From: Candidatus Haliotispira prima
Lineage (GTDB): Bacteria; Spirochaetota; Spirochaetia; SP-2023
Assembly: GCA_029867005.1 (NCBI GenBank)
Contig: CP123443.1
Location: 2,108,001-2,172,000 of the forward strand
Direction of reading: 5' to 3'
Length of the DNA stretch: 64,000 nucleotides
Shown: positions 16,632 through 24,741 of the stretch, one piece after another
Position numbering within the stretch: the stretch's first letter is position 1
Layout of the letters: each line of letters starts with the position of its first letter
Notes under the pieces: generated by a model
Seen by the model: the letters and a program-made list of their open reading frames with translations, nothing else
The model's database searches: none
What the model was told of the DNA's origin: nothing
Position numbers and translations under genes: made by a program

Positions 16632-17369
16632 CTAGTGGCGAGTCACGGGAATTTCAAATCTTGTTGATATCCCCGCAGTGTTAATGAACGTGCTTTGGAT
16701 TGATCCGGCACGCAGGATATCTACTTTATCTGCACCAATCCAATAACGATAATAGTTAGTTGAGTTAGATGTATATCCGGAAATTAACTCGTATGCAAAA
16801 TTGAAAGTACGAGAGGACCGCCCTAAGGTACCATCATAAGTGCCAATGTTATTGAAAACCATACCTTGGCCAGTCAGTACTTCATGGGCAAGAGGGTTAA
16901 AGTTTGTATAAAAGTAACAGACTGCAACACCTTTTTGTTCCTGCATAAAATAGAAGCTATCTAAGCTCGCCACACATTTGCTGCCAATATTGCTCAGCCA
17001 TTTGGCATCACCCTCAGCGGGCAGCACAGCGGTAGAAAAAGACACTACGGCCATATCATCGATGACGTTTAGGCCCGTAATCTCCGCCGTTGTGGTAATA
17101 CGGCCTGCGGGGAAATAAAGGTAGAGTTTGTAAGCCGTGTTGGGGGTGAGAACATCGGTCAAGGTAACTCCATCGGTAAAGACGCTGCCGTAGTGTTGAC
17201 TGATGCTTATTTTTCTTGCGACACCCGCCGGTATGCTTACGCTTACATGCCCCGCACTGGCCTGCGCTTCCGCCTTGGTGGGGGCCGCCTCTGTAGCCAA
17301 GCGAACAACCGCCCCTATATTGACCAGTTCCACATTGCTGCTTATTTCCAATTGCAGGGAAGAGGCCAC
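16632..17369 (-). CDS. Putative phase-variable lipoprotein L3, family A (OFF here)
   Basis: Same design as L2. The formal GTG start lies after the lipobox; the frame is open 68 codons further up and encodes LPILFLSVLGVILLGC. Leader ATG 17650 (GGAGGA; MKHQKKLLTG) is out of frame with this body and ends at TAG past the repeats. The first 120 residues of the ectodomain are close to L2 (KISISQHYGSVFTDGVTLTDVL, AYKLYLYFPAGRI), while the last 110 diverge, so variation is concentrated in the C-terminal half. Function unknown. Confidence 0.75.
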   Translation of the reverse strand: MASSLQLEISSNVELVNIGAVVRLATEAAPTKAEAQASAGHVSVSIPAGVARKISISQHYGSVFTDGVTLTDVLTPNTAYKLYLYFPAGRITTTAEITGLNVIDDMAVVSFSTAVLPAEGDAKWLSNIGSKCVASLDSFYFMQEQKGVAVCYFYTNFNPLAHEVLTGQGMVFNNIGTYDGTLGRSSRTFNFAYELISGYTSNSTNYYRYWIGADKVDILRAGSIQSTFINTAGISTRFEIPVTRH

Positions 17370-17569
17370 AGCGGCGGAGGAAAAAGAAATGATCGGGTTT
17401 ACGGGAGGGGCCGGGTCTTTATCGGTGTCCGAAAGCGGAGCACAACCGAGTAAAATTACACCAAGAACGGACAGAAAAAGGATAGGTAAAAAACAGTATA
17501 GAAATGAATAAAGAGGATTATAGCCGTGTGATAGAAAATAGAATAACTGCTTGTTTTCTAAAGTAGTGT

Positions 17570-17604
17570 GATATTGGATATTGGATATTGGATATTGGAT
17601 ATTC
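17570..17604 (-). repeat. Heptanucleotide tract of L3, 5 units
   Basis: Four perfect GATATTG units plus a fifth ending in C, as in L2. Leader 17650 and body 17369 are in different frames; one extra unit would join them. Confidence 0.95.
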
Positions 17605-17649
17605 TACTGGTTACCGGCATGCCGGTCAATAGTTTCTTTTGATGTTTCA

Positions 17650-17712
17650 TGGGGAAATCCTCCGAATAGTTTGACTTTGGCCTATTGTATATTTGTTTAT
17701 CATATTGGGCAA
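17650..17712 (-). promoter_or_regulatory. Promoter and translation start of L3
   Basis: -35 TTGCCC (17707-17712), 17-bp spacer, -10 TACAAT (17684-17689), GGAGGA before ATG 17650. Confidence 0.85.
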
Positions 17713-17949
17713 GGGGGGCATAACGCGTGAAAGATCTTTCCGGAGCACTCATAATCGTATAGCGATCGGTTCCACTTTTTAGTAATTTACAGGTCATCTA
17801 GGCCTCCACTCTGTTTTTCTCTGAACTTCTTGGCTAGAGACAAACCGGTTTCTCATAAAAGTTTTCAAACTTAAGTTCACCGGCCACTTCTCTCTGTGTT
17901 TCTAACCGAACTTTTTCCGCACATTCTTCTTATTTTTTAGGTGCATCAA

Positions 17950-18060
17950 TCCATGTACACAAATTTCCGGTTAGCCGTTAGCAGTCTATTTTGATATTTT
18001 ATAAGGAAATTCCTCCAAAATTGTAAAATTTTGGCCTATTATATATTTGTTCAGGCAGAC
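17950..18060 (-). pseudogene. Ghost lipoprotein switch without a gene
   Basis: On the minus strand the region keeps the -10 box TATAAT (18038-18043), the AGGCCAAA block, GGAGGA (18011-18016) and a leader-like sequence matching the L8 leader. The ATG has become ATA (18000-18002), and the 7-bp repeats and the lipoprotein body are missing. It lies upstream of the L3 promoter. Confidence 0.75.
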
Positions 18061-18153
18061 GTGTAAAAAGAACGGTTGGAGCGACTCTGTTCTTCCCCCA
18101 TTTTTTGCATGGTCTGGCCCCAAAAACAAAAACGGACTATAATGAGAGGCGTT

Positions 18154-19197
18154 ATGGATAATACCCAGTTTGACAAAATGATGCAGGGCATGTTTCAGGG
18201 CATGACAGAACTTCGGGAGTCTCAGGCTAAATCTCAGGCCAAGGCGGATCTGGAGTCTCAGAAACTTCGCGAATTACGGGCGGAGACGGAATTACTGGCC
18301 CGAGAGTCTCAGGCCAAGGCCGATTTGGAATCTCAGAAACTTCGCGAATTTCAGGCCGAGACAAGCTTACAAATGCGAGAATCTCAGGCTAAGTCGGATT
18401 TGGAGTTTCAGAAACTTCAGAAATTTCAGGCCGAGACAGAATTACGGGCCCGAGAGTCTCAGGCCAAGGCCGATTTGGAATCTCAGAAACTTCGCGAATT
18501 ACGGGCCGAGACGGAATTACTGGCCCGAGAGTCTCAGGCCAAGGCCGATTTGGAGTCTCAGAAACTTCGCGAATTACGGGCCGAGACGGAATTACTGGCC
18601 CGAGAGTCTCAGGCCAAGGCCGATTTGGAATCTCAGAAACTTCGCGAATTTCAGGCGGAGACAAGCTTACAGATCCGGGAATTTCAGGCCGAGACAAGCT
18701 TGCAGATCCGGGAGTCTCAGGCCGAGACAAGCTTACAAATTCGGGAAATGGGAAAAAGGGTTGACGATGTTGCCAAACAATTGGGCCATATTGGCATTAA
18801 CACGGGTGATTTTGCCGAGGAGCTGTTTTGGAGCAGTCTGAAGGCAAACCCCGTGCTTGGCGGGATGTACTACAAGAAGATCGTGCGCAACGTTTGGGAT
18901 AGTGAGGGCAACACCGAGTACGATATTCTGCTTTTTAACGACAATTCGGTCGCAATTATTGAGGTCAAATACAAGGCTAAGTCTTCTGATATCAAGAATT
19001 TGTTGAAAAAAGTGGATCCTTTTCGCAACAGCCATCCGGATTATGCGAAGCACGACATATACTTAGGTTTGGCGACAACGACCCGGGACCGCTATTATGA
19101 AAAGCTGCTTGCGAAGGCCACTGAGGCGGGCATTTATCTGCTGGGCCAGGAGGGGAATCATGTCGAATTGCTCTCTGATAAGGTCCGGATTTTTTAG
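18154..19197 (+). CDS. Repetitive coiled-coil protein with C-terminal PD-(D/E)XK-like domain (DUF3782-like)
   Basis: 347 residues from ATG 18154, preceded by GAGAGG; an alternative ATG lies at 18142. Residues about 20-205 are near-perfect coiled-coil repeats of about 25 residues (ESQAKADLESQKLRELRAET). The C-terminal 140 residues begin with MGKRVDDVAKQLG and contain a core of the PD-(D/E)XK type: EYDILLFNDNSVAIIEVKYK, with the Asp, the Glu and the Lys of E-x-K visible. Proteins of this kind are known as DUF3782-like; nuclease activity is not shown. It stands alone between the two lipoprotein blocks. Confidence 0.65.
   Translation: MDNTQFDKMMQGMFQGMTELRESQAKSQAKADLESQKLRELRAETELLARESQAKADLESQKLREFQAETSLQMRESQAKSDLEFQKLQKFQAETELRARESQAKADLESQKLRELRAETELLARESQAKADLESQKLRELRAETELLARESQAKADLESQKLREFQAETSLQIREFQAETSLQIRESQAETSLQIREMGKRVDDVAKQLGHIGINTGDFAEELFWSSLKANPVLGGMYYKKIVRNVWDSEGNTEYDILLFNDNSVAIIEVKYKAKSSDIKNLLKKVDPFRNSHPDYAKHDIYLGLATTTRDRYYEKLLAKATEAGIYLLGQEGNHVELLSDKVRIF
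18210..18745 (+). repeat. 75-bp tandem coding repeats
   Basis: About seven units of 60-75 bp with long identical runs (GAGTCTCAGGCCAAGGC, CAGAAACTTCGCGAATT) encode the coiled coil. Unit lengths are multiples of three, so copy changes would lengthen or shorten the rod without a frameshift. Confidence 0.85.
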
Positions 19198-19635
19198 GCT
19201 GGTCTTTAGTTTCTCCGTCATGAGTATTTAGCAAAGGAGGGCCATCACGCCCGGGCCCCCCTCCCCGGGAGGGGCAGGGGGATTAGTTACGTCTATTAGA
19301 CTTTTCGTGTGTTTCGTGATTCTCTGTAACTAAAAGAGAACCAGCTTATAGAGACAAATTAGGCCCAAGCAAAAATACCACTCCCTCATTGCCAATTAAC
19401 TACTAGTCCGCAACAAGGATACGAAAGATGAGTAATAATATGGAGGGGCCTCACGGAACATTAAGACTGCTTAGCTGAATGTGCTTGCACACTTACACAG
19501 GCAGCCTATCAACTTGGTATTCTCCCTGGTTCCTTCAAATACAAAACCTAAGCCTTGTATAGGGAAATTTCATCTTGCGGGAGGATCGCATTTAAAAGAT
19601 TCCAATGCTTATTCTTAAGACATTAAAATAGTCTC
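19198..19635. other. Intergenic region with hairpin repeat
   Basis: Holds a variant of the dispersed hairpin (CCCCTCCCC/GGGAGGGG, 19257-19274) and a block (GTCTATTAGACTTTTCGTG) that recurs near 34648. No gene is visible. Confidence 0.6.
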
Positions 19636-20679
19636 TCAGGATGGAGACTTTAAACATTTAGCCAATACTTTTAATATATAAGATTTTATAGTCTTAAATA
19701 ATTTCAATAATAAATATTTAGGATATTTTTTTATATGTACATAAGGTGAATGATAAGAAACAACACTTCCCCCAAATCGTTTTTTAAAATTTGATACTGT
19801 CGTCAAATAATGATGCATATCACTATTTTCCGGCGCGACACCAAAGAGATCATAAATTTTTGAACCATTTTTTTTTGCATAGCAGATCATGCTCCATTGC
19901 AATAAATATGATGCCATCAATTTAGAATACCTGCTATCCATACCTCCATAATAGTAAATTGATGTGTCATCATGAGTGACAACCATTCCTGAAGCCAATG
20001 GAATTTCTTCGTGACAGACTACAAATACCATAGTATTCAATAAAGATATCTTAGCTTTGAAATCATTTTCCGATAGCAGAGGGATTAATTTTCTTGCTGA
20101 TGTAATCATCATTAAATAATAAAAATTTTTAAAAACATTTGATGTTATATCATTTGATTTTTTGACGGATAAATTACTCTTTAGTGCAACTCTTAAATTA
20201 TATCTGCATTTCTTACTCATTTCGCTTTGTATCTGTTCTTCTGATTTAGATAAATCCAATATAAGTGTATCTGAAGGTACGATTCCCGAAGATAATACTT
20301 TTATTTTTGATGGTCCGTGACTTCTTATTAAATAATCTTGGCTAAAATCCGGATCAACAAGAATATAGTCATACTCTAGTTGATAAACAAACTGCAAAAT
20401 CTCATTGAGATAATACAAGTTACATGCGACAGGACCTCTCTGTAAATATGCATATTTAAAAGTTATAATAGGTTCTGACCATGTTATAATAGTCCAGGCC
20501 TTAATTATATGGTCTTTAAAAATCATAAGGAGAGTACTTTTAATATTAACTTTTTGAATATACCTCCCCCATCGTATTCCTTGCCATAGCTGATGTTTTA
20601 ATTCCTTTGAAATCTCTGTCAAACCAGTAATAAATAAATCCGGCTCCTTCCAGTTATCAATTCTTTTTGTATGAATCAT
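19636..20679 (-). CDS. FemAB/GNAT-like aminoacyltransferase
   Basis: 347 residues. The central part (SEEQIQSEMSKKCRYNLRVALK) and the later GMVVTHDDTSIYYYGGMDSRY and YDLFGVAP...FKKRFGG resemble the paired acyltransferase folds of FemX/FemAB and related lipid II aminoacyltransferases, which add amino acids to peptidoglycan stem peptides. It starts 7 bp after the stop of the AsnB-like gene and is the last gene of an AT-rich three-gene operon. With its neighbours it points to tailoring of a peptide, probably in the cell wall; a role in making a small peptide product is the alternative. Confidence 0.7.
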   Translation of the reverse strand: MIHTKRIDNWKEPDLFITGLTEISKELKHQLWQGIRWGRYIQKVNIKSTLLMIFKDHIIKAWTIITWSEPIITFKYAYLQRGPVACNLYYLNEILQFVYQLEYDYILVDPDFSQDYLIRSHGPSKIKVLSSGIVPSDTLILDLSKSEEQIQSEMSKKCRYNLRVALKSNLSVKKSNDITSNVFKNFYYLMMITSARKLIPLLSENDFKAKISLLNTMVFVVCHEEIPLASGMVVTHDDTSIYYYGGMDSRYSKLMASYLLQWSMICYAKKNGSKIYDLFGVAPENSDMHHYLTTVSNFKKRFGGSVVSYHSPYVHIKKYPKYLLLKLFKTIKSYILKVLAKCLKSPS

Positions 20680-20686
20680 TAGTATG

Positions 20687-22234
20687 TTACTCTTCTTTTT
20701 TGGAGACTGACGAGATAATATATACTCGACTAAATCCTTTGATCAATTCTCCTATTTTATGCAGCATAGAGTAGTCTTTATTTACTTCCCTTGTCCAAAA
20801 TGCATTTTGTATCTTGTAATGATTCTTTTTCAATGTAATGGAAAAGTCACGCTTAATATTATCATGCAGCGTATATTTACACTGATTATAATATCTTTTA
20901 AATAATATTTTTTTATATCTCACTATTTCATGGAATCCTGATGAATGCGAAAGCGGATTTTTGACTCGAGAATGGATATACTCCGGTAGTTCATTTTCGA
21001 AAGCCTTTCTTAAACACCACTTTTCAATATTCTTATTAATTTTCCATTTCTTCTCAAGTCTAAGAGCCATTTCAACAACATTAATATCTAAAAATGGAAC
21101 TCTATTCTCAACTTGATAATTCCCCGCAGCCCTATCAACTCGTTGCAACTCTGTTCTACCTAAATGTTTTAACTTATATTCATAAAGATCTGTCTCATCA
21201 CTCTCCCTAATTCTATCATACATATCATACCCACAAAACAGTTCATCTGACCCATCTCCACTCAAAGTAACCTTAATACCTCGCTTGTTTATTTCTCTAA
21301 ATAGTGGCAAGGTTACTACCGCATTAATAATATCCAGATATTCTGTCAATTCTGTTTGCTTTATAGCATCTCTGACCGCTTTACAAGATAAATCACTTGG
21401 ATCTAATGAAATAATCACCTGCGGAATATTTCGCTCTAAACAAAATTTTTTACTAATTGCAAAGTCCTCACTCCCTTTTGTCCCAATTGTAAATGCAGTA
21501 ACATTCTTATGATATTGGCTTGCAATATGCAAAACAATTGAACTATCAATACCTCCGCTGTAAATGACTCCAATGGGGAGATCTGTTGCAATCCTATTTT
21601 TTATAGCTTGTACAACGACTGATCGAACCTGACCTATAACAGATTCCGGTGAATTCTTCACGGGATTAAAGGACACTTCATAATATTTCTCAATATCTAA
21701 GTTATTAGTCAATGTGCAACCAGGTTCTAATTCCCTAATTTCCTTATTAATAGGAGTTAATGCTTTAATTGTTGATGCGAAGTAGATATTGACCCCATCT
21801 CTGGTATAATACAAAGGAGTCACCCCTAAATGGTCTCGCCCTGAGATAAAACTTTTCTTCTTCAAATCAAAAAATACAAATGAAAATTGTCCGTTCAATA
21901 ATTTTAGGTGCTCTTTGCCATATAAAATTAACATGGCAAACAAAGTTTCTGTGTCAGAATTTGTTAAAAAGTTATACTCTCTAAGTAAACTTTTCCGCAT
22001 CTCTTTATCATTATAAATTTCACCATTATAAATTAAGATATAACGCTTATCATCTGAAATAAAAGGTTGTATAGCATTTTCTCTATCAACAATTTTTAGT
22101 CTTCGCACTACAATAGATAGCTCATCATTTAAAAACTCTTCTGTTACCTCACCTCTATTAAATATACCTTCAATCATTTCTTCCGAAATTTTTTCTGTTG
22201 GGTTTTCTCCAAAATACCCTATAAATCCACACAT
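20687..22234 (-). CDS. AsnB-like glutamine-dependent amidotransferase
   Basis: 515 residues. MCGFIGYFG gives the Cys2 nucleophile of a class II glutaminase; NGEIYND and GRDHLGVTPLYY are family signatures. The synthetase half has the ATP pyrophosphatase loop YSGGIDSSI and SGDGSDELFCGY. The family transfers ammonia from glutamine to a carboxylate through an acyl-adenylate: free aspartate in AsnB, but also diaminopimelate of peptidoglycan in LtsA/AsnB homologues. The start overlaps the end of the M15-like gene by 16 bp. Placement between an M15-like and a FemAB-like gene suggests a cell-wall substrate (inference). Codon use is much more AT-rich than the housekeeping genes to the right. Confidence 0.85.
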   Translation of the reverse strand: MCGFIGYFGENPTEKISEEMIEGIFNRGEVTEEFLNDELSIVVRRLKIVDRENAIQPFISDDKRYILIYNGEIYNDKEMRKSLLREYNFLTNSDTETLFAMLILYGKEHLKLLNGQFSFVFFDLKKKSFISGRDHLGVTPLYYTRDGVNIYFASTIKALTPINKEIRELEPGCTLTNNLDIEKYYEVSFNPVKNSPESVIGQVRSVVVQAIKNRIATDLPIGVIYSGGIDSSIVLHIASQYHKNVTAFTIGTKGSEDFAISKKFCLERNIPQVIISLDPSDLSCKAVRDAIKQTELTEYLDIINAVVTLPLFREINKRGIKVTLSGDGSDELFCGYDMYDRIRESDETDLYEYKLKHLGRTELQRVDRAAGNYQVENRVPFLDINVVEMALRLEKKWKINKNIEKWCLRKAFENELPEYIHSRVKNPLSHSSGFHEIVRYKKILFKRYYNQCKYTLHDNIKRDFSITLKKNHYKIQNAFWTREVNKDYSMLHKIGELIKGFSRVYIISSVSKKEE

Positions 22235-22854
22235 AATTTACTCTCTTCACTTTCAAATATTTTTATATATATAGGATTTAGACATATATGGATAAAAATA
22301 TCATATTGTACAAAATTAATAATTCTTTTCTCATAGTATAAATGCAAAATTGATAATAATATTTCAGCTACGTCAGGCTTATTATTTAATAACCACCTGA
22401 GCTCAATATCAGCCGCATACCCACAACAATGACTACTATTGTCAACTGCTGGATAACCTATCTTTTTTAGATGATTTTGATGCTCTACTGTTCTTAGGAT
22501 ACTGGTAACAAGATAAGGATATGGTTTCTCCAAACTTAAAGCTTGGCTAATTCTAATTGAAATAGTATTCAAAAGGTTTAACATTGCATTTGGACAATGA
22601 ACATTCATCAATCCAATAGTTTCACCTGTTTGAAGATTTAAGAACCTGCGAAAACGTTTTCTAAATGAATTTGGAATACGTCTTAGTTTTGATTCTTTCA
22701 AATGTATGTATGAAAAATATGCTAATTTTCCCTTCTTAAAATTTATTAAATTCTCATCTGATAATACATCTTCCTGAGTATTATATCTTTTATAGTTTTT
22801 ATACCATAAAGGTTCTATATCTTCAGTATTTGAGTTATCCATACATATGCTCAT
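22219..22854 (-). CDS. M15-like (DUF5715-type) peptidase domain protein
   Basis: 211 residues. The motif SHCCGYAADI near residue 140 (SHxxGxAxD, Zn-binding His and Asp of M15/VanY-type enzymes) is followed by FVQYDIFIHIC with a further His; VTSILRTVEHQNHLKK is the usual lead-in. Related enzymes are D,D- or L,D-carboxypeptidases acting on peptidoglycan stems. No clear signal peptide is visible, so it may act in the cytoplasm or be exported otherwise. First gene of the AT-rich operon; start at ATG 22854 is tentative. Confidence 0.65.
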   Translation of the reverse strand: MSICMDNSNTEDIEPLWYKNYKRYNTQEDVLSDENLINFKKGKLAYFSYIHLKESKLRRIPNSFRKRFRRFLNLQTGETIGLMNVHCPNAMLNLLNTISIRISQALSLEKPYPYLVTSILRTVEHQNHLKKIGYPAVDNSSHCCGYAADIELRWLLNNKPDVAEILLSILHLYYEKRIINFVQYDIFIHICLNPIYIKIFESEESKLCVDL

Positions 22855-22949
22855 TATTCTACTTCAAAAAGAACTAACCATAATAATCCCGATGTAGTTT
22901 CATAGGTGTACACCTCATCTTTAGCATAATTTACCGAACTCTAGCGCAG

Positions 22950-23200
22950 GAAGATGGGATTGTCAACAGTGGTAAAAACCGGCAAAAGCGAGAGCTTCAA
23001 ATAAAGGGCGACTACATTATTGACAAGAGTGGCCCCTTCAATAATAGTTTCGGACGGAATCATATTGCTTCAAAGAAACAGATACAGTTTGTATTCGGTA
23101 TTAGAAACCAAGACATCCCCAAGAGTAAGCCCATTGGTAAAGCCTCTGCCGTAGTGTTGACTAGTACTGAATTTGCGGGGGCTGTTTGCCGTGATGGCAA
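22950..23200 (-). pseudogene. Decayed family A lipoprotein fragment
   Basis: The minus strand translates to AITANSPRKFSTSQHYG, then FTNGLTLGDVL and EYKLYLFL, clearly homologous to L1, but with a stop at the position where L1 has FEANAIPSET and no promoter, leader or end. At 23200 it joins the repeat also found upstream of hsdS. Confidence 0.8.
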
Positions 23201-23206
23201 ACTTTT

Positions 23207-23251
23207 TTGATTTATCGCAGATATTTTTCTTTTTTATGGCTCTTTAGTTTA
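23207..23251. repeat. Second copy of the hsdS-upstream repeat
   Basis: Matches 5294-5339 almost base for base (GATTTATCGCAGATATTTTT and following). It directly adjoins the decayed lipoprotein fragment. Confidence 0.75.
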
Positions 23252-23285
23252 ACGCCCCCGGAACCAACCCTAAAGACCACCCCGG

Positions 23286-23302
23286 CCCCTCCGAAGGAGG
23301 GG
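23286..23302. repeat. Dispersed CCCCTCC-gaa-GGAGGGG hairpin
   Basis: Another copy of the REP-like hairpin, followed by GAATTACAACAGTACGG and, at about 23343-23368, by one copy of the 21-bp GGTAGGTG-type repeat. Nothing else is seen between 23300 and 23610. Confidence 0.85.
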
Positions 23303-23610
23303 AATTACAACAGTACGGATTATTGGGATCCATTAGACCGGAGGTAAGTGTACCTGTCAAACCTTGGCAAAGCGTGGTACGTAATTCAACCCATCCGGCT
23401 ACAACAGTAGAAATTATGTATGTCTATTAGACTTGGTATATCACTTATAATAAAAAAATTAGATGCATAGGCACTTTATTTAGATGGGTATTTAATTAAG
23501 AGAGGAAAAGATATTTTGGAGTAGACTTATTTGTGAGAGGTAGTACTTTCCGGATTAGATTAGTTGGTGTTAAATCTCTTCATGGCTCTAAGCTCCGGAC
23601 ACTTTTTTTA

Positions 23611-24741
23611 CTACAACTTCATGGTGACCAGAAAAATGAAATCATCGCGCTTGTCTTCAAACCGGGTGTCCGGGTGGTGTTTGAGTATCCTTTGTATTCC
23701 CGTGCCTATGCCCGAATAGGGTAGGATATGGTGGGCGTGGCCTGACAGAGTTGGGTTTCGGGATATATTGGTACCATTTTTTATTTTGTCGGTATCTAAA
23801 TGGTTCGGTAAGCCTCCCGGGGATACGATTTCTAATCGGTCGGAAAAGACAAGAATTCTGACCGGTGAGGTGATTCCGTAATCTCGGTGGATTAAGGCAT
23901 TTACTAATACTTCTTGCAATGCCTCTTTGGCAATGGCTAACTTGGAAGTATTAAAGCCATCAACAGGCCGTTGCGGTAGATTGCGAAACAAAAAGCTCTC
24001 GGCTTGTTTGTACTGACGGGCCAGATTTCCGCTAATTGTGGCCTTATCGGTAAAAGTATCGCCGCTATCTGTACCGGGATACGCTACAGCTTTGATTTCA
24101 AAGCCTGCCCGATACATTTCTTTGTAAAAGAGCAGTGCCCCGGCCACGTTGATTTGGCCGTCATTGCCGGCTAAATTCATCCTGCGCAGAGCATCAAATC
24201 TTTGCTCCGGAGTTGCGGATGATAGCTCAAAGCCTCGTGTTCCTATATAGGCTTTTAACTCCGGTCGGTTTAGTTTCTCGTCATCGTATGGTTCTATCGG
24301 CAGTTCGTCCGGGTAAGCAGGCCGCAGCGTCAATGCTTTCCGCTCGATTTCTTCTCTCCGCATTTCCCGTTTTGCCGTGCCTGCCCGAATGTAGTACCGG
24401 CCTTGTTTCGTGCTGTAAATGCCTTGTCCTTGTTCTACTTCTACGACGATTAACAGCTTTTCATTTAAAAGTACATTACTAATAGTAAGGCTGACCGCAG
24501 GGCGGATATGGTCTTGCATGACATTGTCCAGTTGTTGAAGAATGGATTTTTTCTCGTCCGGCTTTAGACCAACAGCCGCGCCTTCGTCATCAACTCCAAA
24601 TATCAACCAACCGCCTTGAAAATTTAAGAAAGCGGTTATTTCACCCGCTATACTTTCTAAATTACCTAATGAGGTTTTGAACTCTGTGGAAGAATCTTCA
24701 CCGGTGCTTAGTCTTTCGCTTAATTCCTGTTTATTTATCAT
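23611..24741 (-). CDS. Schlafen/AlbA_2-domain ATPase-like protein
   Basis: 376 residues from ATG 24741, whose ATGA overlaps the stop of the Roco gene; AGGA lies upstream. Residues about 10-130 form an AlbA_2 (Schlafen-like) domain: EDSSTEFKTSLGN, FLNFQGGWLIFGVDDEG and YYIRAGTAKREMRR. The C-terminal half (EALQEVLVNALIHRDYGI, then VFSDRLEIVSPGGLP) is the HATPase_c_4 type found with AlbA_2 in RecG-like regulators. Such proteins are annotated as ATP-dependent helicase-like or transcriptional regulators. Coupling to a Roco GTPase is unusual and suggests a joint role. Confidence 0.8.
   Translation of the reverse strand: MINKQELSERLSTGEDSSTEFKTSLGNLESIAGEITAFLNFQGGWLIFGVDDEGAAVGLKPDEKKSILQQLDNVMQDHIRPAVSLTISNVLLNEKLLIVVEVEQGQGIYSTKQGRYYIRAGTAKREMRREEIERKALTLRPAYPDELPIEPYDDEKLNRPELKAYIGTRGFELSSATPEQRFDALRRMNLAGNDGQINVAGALLFYKEMYRAGFEIKAVAYPGTDSGDTFTDKATISGNLARQYKQAESFLFRNLPQRPVDGFNTSKLAIAKEALQEVLVNALIHRDYGITSPVRILVFSDRLEIVSPGGLPNHLDTDKIKNGTNISRNPTLSGHAHHILPYSGIGTGIQRILKHHPDTRFEDKRDDFIFLVTMKL

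Noticed and set aside
18389..18730. Minus-strand frame of 113 codons (Pro/Glu-rich)
   Set aside because: It is the antisense of the coiled-coil repeats.
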